DNA from: Vibrio sp. S17_S38
GTDB taxonomy: Bacteria; Pseudomonadota; Gammaproteobacteria; Enterobacterales; Vibrionaceae
Reading direction: 5' to 3'
NCBI RefSeq assembly: GCF_014694375.1
Contig: NZ_JAAUWW010000007.1
Location: 62,001 to 126,000, forward strand
Length of the DNA stretch: 64,000 nt
This document shows, piece by piece, positions 59,317-64,000 of the stretch (position 1 is the stretch's first letter; the number at the start of each line of letters is the position of its first letter). Made by a program: the position numbers and the translations under genes. The notes under the pieces were generated by a model, which saw nothing but the letters and a program-made list of their open reading frames with translations, was not told the origin of the DNA and searched no databases.

Positions 59317-61494
59317 TTAAGATTTCTCTAGCTTAGCGTAAGCTGTGACCAGCCACTTAATCCCTTCACCATTAAAAGCCACCTGCACTCGACTTTGCTG
59401 ACCACTGCCTTCAAAGTTAATAATTGTGCCTTCGCCAAATTTAGGATGGGTCACTCTTTGTCCTAATGCATAACCGGTGCTATTGAAGGTTTCTTTAACT
59501 GCACTTGAGCCAAATCTACCCGAGGTAGCCGGGCGGCTCACTTGCGCTTTCATTCGCACTTCTTCTACACAACTCTCTGGGATTTCACGAATAAAACGTG
59601 AGGGTTTATGACATTTCTCTTGACCATATACGCGCCTCATTTCAGCGTAAGTAATGTAGAGTTTGGTCATTGCTCGCGTCATGCCAACATAGCAAAGGCG
59701 GCGTTCTTCTTCCAAACGAGCGGCATCTTCAGCCGACATTTGATTGGGGAACATGCCTTCTTCCACGCCAACCATAAAGACTAATGGAAATTCCAAACCT
59801 TTGGCGCTGTGCAGTGTCATTAATTGTACTGCATCGGTAAATTCATCCGCTTGCCCTTCACCCGCTTCAAGCGCCGCATGCGATAAGAATGCCGACAACA
59901 TACTCATTTCATCCGCTTCTTCTGGCTTTTCAAACTGACGCGCGGCGGTAACTAATTCTTCCAAGTTCTCAATGCGAGCTTTAGATTTTTCGCCTTTTTC
60001 CATTTCATACATATTGAACAAACCCGACGATTTAATTGCATGGTCGAATTGTTCATGTAAAGCTAAATCGTAAGTATCATCTTCTAGTGCAGTAATCAGT
60101 TCAACAAATCGACTAAACGCCATCGCCGCACGATTAGGCAGAACTTTTTCGTCAATAAGTTGAACGCCCGCTTGCCATAATGTGGTACCACGATCGCGCG
60201 CGGTCATACGAATAGTTTCCAGCGTTTTATCACCTAAACCACGCGTTGGCGTATTCACAACGCGTTCAAACGCAGCATCGTCATTGCGGTTATTCATCAA
60301 ACGTAAATAGCTGAGCGCATCTTTGATTTCTTGACGCTCGAAGAAGCGTTGACCACCATAAATTCGGTATGGCAGGCGCGCCTGAATTAACGCTTCTTCC
60401 AATATCCGTGATTGGGCGTTATTGCGATACAACATAGCGCAATCACTCAATGGCGTGCCTTTGTCGTGCCACTCTTTAATTTTATTGACTGCAAAGCGAG
60501 CCTCATCAAGATCGTTATAGGCCGAATACAAAGAGATCGGTTCACCATCCTCCCCTTCGGTCCATAAATCTTTGCCCATCCGCTCGGTATTATTGCTGAT
60601 CAGCTCATTGGCTGCGGTCAGGATATTCTTGGTTGAACGGTAGTTTTGCTCTAAACGAATAGTGCGCGCAGCCGTAAACTCGCGTAGAAATTTTTGAATG
60701 TTTTCAATCTGCGCACCACGCCAGCCATAAATTGATTGGTCATCATCACCCACAATCATCACATGAGCATCTCGCCCTGCCATCATCCGCAACCAAGCGT
60801 ATTGAATGTTGTTGGTATCTTGGAATTCGTCCACCAAGATATGCTTAAAGCGCGCTTGATAGTGCTCACGAATATGCACTTTATCGCGTAATAATTCATG
60901 GCAACGTAATAGAATTTCAGCAAAGTCAACCAAACCCGCACGATCGCAGGCTTCTTGATAGGCTTGATAGATTTGCAGGTAGGTTTTGGCAACCGGATCA
61001 TGATAAGTATCAATGTGACTTGGGCGTAAGCCTTCATCTTTTTTACCATTAATCCACCAGCTCGCTTGTTTGGCTGGCCATTGTTTTTCATCAAGGTTTT
61101 GCGCCTTGATTAAACGGCGCAGCAAACGTAGTTGATCTTCTGAATCAAGGATCTGGAAATCTTCTGGTAGTTTCGCATCCATATAATGAGCACGAAGAAT
61201 GCGGTGGCAAATGCCATGAAAAGTACCGTTCCACATTCCTGACGACGTTCCCATCATCAGTTCGTCAATCCGGCCTCGCATTTCCGCCGCCGCTTTATTG
61301 GTAAAAGTCACCGACATAATCGAAAACGGCGAAGCTTGCTCTACCGATAATAACCAAGCGATGCGATGAACCAATACTCGAGTTTTACCACTTCCAGCCC
61401 CCGCGAGTACTAGTAAGTTCTCAAGCGGCGCGGCTACAGCTTCACGTTGTCGGTCATTAAGACCATCGAGTAATAAAGAAGGATCCATCATCAT
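59317..61494 (-). CDS. uvrD: DNA helicase II UvrD
   Basis: UvrD unwinds DNA 3'-5' in mismatch and excision repair. Superfamily 1 motifs in order: LNDRQREAVAAPLENLLVLAG with Walker A AGAGSGKTRVL near residue 32, ILVDEFQDTNNIQY near residue 218, VGDDDQSIYGWRGA, EQNYRST, and VQLMTLHSAKGLEFPLVF near residue 560. The product is 725 residues with the C-terminal KFGEGTIINFEGSG Tudor-like segment. It lies 12 bp upstream of fieF. Confidence 0.96.
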   Translation of the reverse strand: MMMDPSLLLDGLNDRQREAVAAPLENLLVLAGAGSGKTRVLVHRIAWLLSVEQASPFSIMSVTFTNKAAAEMRGRIDELMMGTSSGMWNGTFHGICHRILRAHYMDAKLPEDFQILDSEDQLRLLRRLIKAQNLDEKQWPAKQASWWINGKKDEGLRPSHIDTYHDPVAKTYLQIYQAYQEACDRAGLVDFAEILLRCHELLRDKVHIREHYQARFKHILVDEFQDTNNIQYAWLRMMAGRDAHVMIVGDDDQSIYGWRGAQIENIQKFLREFTAARTIRLEQNYRSTKNILTAANELISNNTERMGKDLWTEGEDGEPISLYSAYNDLDEARFAVNKIKEWHDKGTPLSDCAMLYRNNAQSRILEEALIQARLPYRIYGGQRFFERQEIKDALSYLRLMNNRNDDAAFERVVNTPTRGLGDKTLETIRMTARDRGTTLWQAGVQLIDEKVLPNRAAMAFSRFVELITALEDDTYDLALHEQFDHAIKSSGLFNMYEMEKGEKSKARIENLEELVTAARQFEKPEEADEMSMLSAFLSHAALEAGEGQADEFTDAVQLMTLHSAKGLEFPLVFMVGVEEGMFPNQMSAEDAARLEEERRLCYVGMTRAMTKLYITYAEMRRVYGQEKCHKPSRFIREIPESCVEEVRMKAQVSRPATSGRFGSSAVKETFNSTGYALGQRVTHPKFGEGTIINFEGSGQQSRVQVAFNGEGIKWLVTAYAKLEKS

Positions 61495-61763
61495 TCCACT
61501 GGTTATTTATACATAAAGGACGAGTATACACGAAGTTAAGACAGGATTTTAGATTCATCACATCCGTTCTATTGTTTGTCTATCTCACAACACTAAAAAT
61601 CAGGAAAAAGCCTTATCGCCAACTATAGTTATTATAAATTTCGATTGAATATCGCTTTATTTAAAGGGCTTTCTAACATCACTCCCTCTCAGGTTGAAAT
61701 TTAATTCCGATAACATGGTTCTATATCTATTAATGGACAAGCAAGATCAACAATAGGTCTGAT

Positions 61764-62342
61764 ATGAACGAGTATCTCACACTCTTACAGCAAAACGTTT
61801 GGATGGCTTTTATCGGCATCATACTGCTGTCATACCTATTAGAAGATCTCGCCATCATTACAGCAGCAATATTAGCTAGCCAAGATTTTATTCCTTCTAG
61901 TCTGGCTTTGCTTGCCATTTTTATCGGTATCGCAAGCGGAGATACATTGCTGTATGGATTAGGTCACTGGGCGAAACGCTGGAGAGGCCTCCGATACCGA
62001 TTATTGACCTTACCGTATTTACAACAGGCAAAACGTCACCTGAACAACCATGCTTTTGTGAATATTTTCATTATTCGGTTTATACCTGGTTTGCGTAGTA
62101 TTAGTTTCACTTTATGCGGTTATCTTGATGTGTCATTCAGCAAGTTTTTATCAGCTGTCTTGGTCGCCACCGCAATATGGACCTTAGTCGTATTTAGCCT
62201 GATTTATCAATTGGGCAACACGCAATGGTTGCAGCAAAGCAGCTGGAAGTGGTTACTTGGTCCGCTGGCATTATTGGTGCTATTTATTTTCAACCGTTAC
62301 AGCGCTCAAGTCATTCGCCCAAAGATCAAAGGGAAAGCCTAA
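61764..62342 (+). CDS. DedA-family membrane protein
   Basis: A 192-residue protein with about five helices. SYLLEDLAIITAAILA, GIASGDTLLYGLGHWAKR and the basic FIIRFIPGLRSISFTLCGYL segment match the DedA/SNARE-associated family; recent work assigns related members to lipid carrier recycling. It overlaps nothing and is followed after one base by the next gene, so the three ORFs here form one unit. Confidence 0.85.
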   Translation: MNEYLTLLQQNVWMAFIGIILLSYLLEDLAIITAAILASQDFIPSSLALLAIFIGIASGDTLLYGLGHWAKRWRGLRYRLLTLPYLQQAKRHLNNHAFVNIFIIRFIPGLRSISFTLCGYLDVSFSKFLSAVLVATAIWTLVVFSLIYQLGNTQWLQQSSWKWLLGPLALLVLFIFNRYSAQVIRPKIKGKA

Positions 62343-62343
62343 T

Positions 62344-62862
62344 ATGCAGCCAAACATTGAATTTATAACCATCTCAGGCGATCAATCAGTAACCGTCTCC
62401 GCTAAAGAGAGCACTGTCAATCAAGGCATGCCAGCAATGCACACATCCGATAAAGCCATCTCTCGATTTGAATTTTGGCCCACTTGGTTTTTCTATGCTC
62501 CGGTGGTGGTGCAAAGTATTTGGTATGGATTCAAATATGGCGATTTACGTTTGCCTTTAGTTGCTAATCCAAACATAGATTTGAGCGGCATGGTGGGAGA
62601 ATCTAAAGCGGATATTTTGTCGCAAGCGGGAAGCTATGCCAAAACATGGATCCCGTCATTTATCACTCTGACTAAACTGGATTCATCAGTTAAATCTCAA
62701 TTTGAAGATGCAAAGCAACACATGCAAAAAGCCAATTTAACGCTGCCAATTGTCGCCAAACCTGACCAAGGTTGTCGTGGCGTAGGGGTTAAATTAATTG
62801 AATCTGATTCTGAATTATTTAGCATAAAGAACTTGAGCAACTCGATAGCGATCAACAATTAG
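62344..62862 (+). pseudogene. 5' part of an ATP-grasp gene, truncated
   Basis: The ATG at 62344 gives a 172-residue ORF. FEFWPTWFFYAPVVVQSIWYG, LPLVANPNIDLSGMVGESKADIL and LPIVAKPDQGCRGVGVKLIES resemble the start of ATP-grasp proteins of around 350-400 residues; the last segment is the first ATP-binding strand-loop. Right after that the similarity ends and the frame stops at SNSIAINN. The missing half would carry the metal and rest of the ATP site, so the product cannot be a working enzyme. Confidence 0.65.
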
Positions 62863-63854
62863 TATATTATTTGCGCCTCAACACCTATTTGCTTGCGCCC
62901 AAAGCCGACTATCAGCCCGAGCTACCATCACAACAAGGCAACATTATCGCCCCCATTGCCTCTCATTTAATGGCACAGGACATTGCGACATTAACCGCTG
63001 ATGAGCACTTACTCAGCTTTAAACAATTTGACGTGTATTGCACTGAAGCCAAACGCATTCCTCATTTATTGCGAGAAATTGGTCGGATCCGTGAAATGAA
63101 TTTTCGCATGGTGAATGAAGGAACCGGCAAAGATTGTGACTTAGATGAATTCGATGATTATTATCAGCACTTATTTATTTGGGATAACGAAAAACACCGT
63201 ATTGTCGGCGCTTACCGCTTAGGATTAACCGATAAAATCCTGCCAGATAAAAATGTACACGGTTTGTATTCACGAACATTGTTTGACTACGACCAAGCCT
63301 TAATTGGCAAATATGGTCATGCTATTGAAATGGGGCGCTCGGTTATCGACTTACCTTATCAGCGCAGTCTCACCGCTTTATTATTATTGTGGAAAGGGAT
63401 TTCAACCTATGCTTATCGCCACCCCCATTACACTCATTTATTTGGCCCTGTCAGTATCAGTAGTGAGTACAGCCCAATCGCTCGTCAGTTAATGGTTTCA
63501 ACACTTGAAATGCACCACTTTGATCAAGAAAGTGCCATGTTAGTCAAAGCCACTAACCCTCTCAAACCACCCAAAAACACCTTTTGGCGCAACGATATGT
63601 TGTCTTCTTTAGCCGATATTCAATTGTTATCGAAGGTCCTCACTCGTTTAGGACAAAACAGTCTGCCCATTTTGTTGAAACAATATCTTAATCTTAACGG
63701 CAAGCTGATCAGTTTTAATGTGGATAAAGATTTCAACGATGCGTTAGACGGCTTAATCGTAGTGGATTTACGCAAAGTGCCGCCACGCACGTTGGCAAAA
63801 TACATGGGCAAAGAAGAGAGTCGGGAATATTTACAAAAACATAAAAGGAAATAA
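62822..63854 (+). pseudogene. 3' part of an acyltransferase/GNAT gene (lysophospholipid acyltransferase-hemolysin family), 5'-truncated
   Basis: The frame opens at 62822 and reads through ELEQLDSDQQLVYYLRLNTY to TAA at 63852-63854. RIPHLLREIGRIREMNFRMV, GTGKDCDLDEFDDYYQHLF and EMGRSVIDLPYQRSLTALLL match the C-terminal GNAT-like domain of proteins that normally have an N-terminal PlsC acyltransferase domain. No PlsC domain is encoded upstream. The only start codons are internal (TTG at 62871). The ORF overlaps the end of the truncated ATP-grasp ORF, consistent with a deletion that joined the two genes. The GNAT domain itself is intact and might still be made. Confidence 0.6.
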
Positions 63855-63920
63855 ATAAAAACGAAACGCGGATAAGTCCACGTCTCGGCTTTTATTTTTT
63901 CTTACAAACCAAACCGTTAC

Positions 63921-64000
63921 TTATAAACCAAACACCCAAGCTGCGAGTGTATAACTAATACCGGTGATAAAGAAAATCCCCACAATATTGAGCATAAAAC
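63921..64000 (-). CDS. C-terminal end of a membrane transporter, partial
   Basis: On the minus strand a frame entering from the right edge ends with TAA at 63923-63921. The 26 visible residues (LNIVGIFFITGISYTLAAW, then VFGL) form one membrane helix. The pattern is like the last helix of sodium-coupled anion symporters, but the fragment is too short for a firm call. Confidence 0.45.
   Translation of the reverse strand, partial: FMLNIVGIFFITGISYTLAAWVFGL

Overview
The window is a stretch of a gammaproteobacterial chromosome, almost certainly Vibrionaceae and most likely Vibrio (chromosome 1). The evidence is gene order (pilMNOPQ-aroK-aroB; argE/argCBGH; ppc and aphA; metJ/metBL/metF; priA-cytR-ftsN-hslVU-menA-rraA-zapB-glpX), an argininosuccinate lyase fused to an acetyltransferase (argH(A)), an AphA-type PadR regulator and ERIC-like repeats. 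No rRNA, tRNA, CRISPR array or intact transposase was seen.

Layout. 0.2-6.7 kb: shikimate genes aroB and aroK behind the type IV pilus assembly operon pilMNOPQ, all on the minus strand. 6.8-9.4 kb: mrcA (PBP1A). 9.5-14 kb: oxyR, a divergent unannotated 44-codon ORF, and a DUF1656/HlyD/FUSC efflux operon. 14.2-21 kb: arginine biosynthesis, argCBGH on the minus strand and argE divergent, with paired ARG boxes between argC and argE. 21.3-23.9 kb: ppc. 34.7-42.3 kb: aphA, an LpxO-type hydroxylase, then the methionine regulon (metF, metL, metB, metJ) with MetJ boxes. 42.4-61.5 kb: malic enzyme, rpmE, priA, cytR, ftsN, hslVU, menA, rraA, zapB, glpX, a Cys-rich HTH regulator, tpiA, pfkA, fieF and uvrD. 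61.7-64 kb: a DedA protein, a truncated ATP-grasp ORF and a truncated acyltransferase ORF joined by what looks like a deletion.

The accessory part is a gene cluster of about 10 kb (24.4-34.5 kb) between ppc and aphA. It reads as a microcin or RiPP locus. Two precursor peptides carry identical-type double-glycine leaders behind a duplicated 119-bp upstream module, and a third, leaderless precursor core survives as a remnant. Each of the three is followed by a small membrane protein, the expected place for immunity genes. Export is by a HlyD-type adaptor and a C39-peptidase ABC transporter. The tailoring set is unusual: a HlyC-like acyltransferase homologue with Arg where the catalytic His should be; a divergent SelO-like (pseudokinase AMPylase fold) protein with Ser at the usual catalytic Asp position; a membrane GT2 glycosyltransferase with the processive QRRRW motif; a radical SAM protein with a C-terminal Cys cluster; and a hexapeptide-repeat acetyltransferase. 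The HlyC-like plus partner arrangement recalls MceI/MceJ of microcin E492, but no siderophore genes are present. This is the best candidate in the window for an undescribed system.

Other points: a tandem array of nine 26-bp hairpin units in the metF 5' leader whose substitutions keep RNA pairing on the metF-sense strand; a DUF805 gene with an amber codon at position 5; and a 17-bp perfect inverted repeat after the small ORF beside oxyR. All assignments come from reading the sequence and recalled family motifs; no searches were run.
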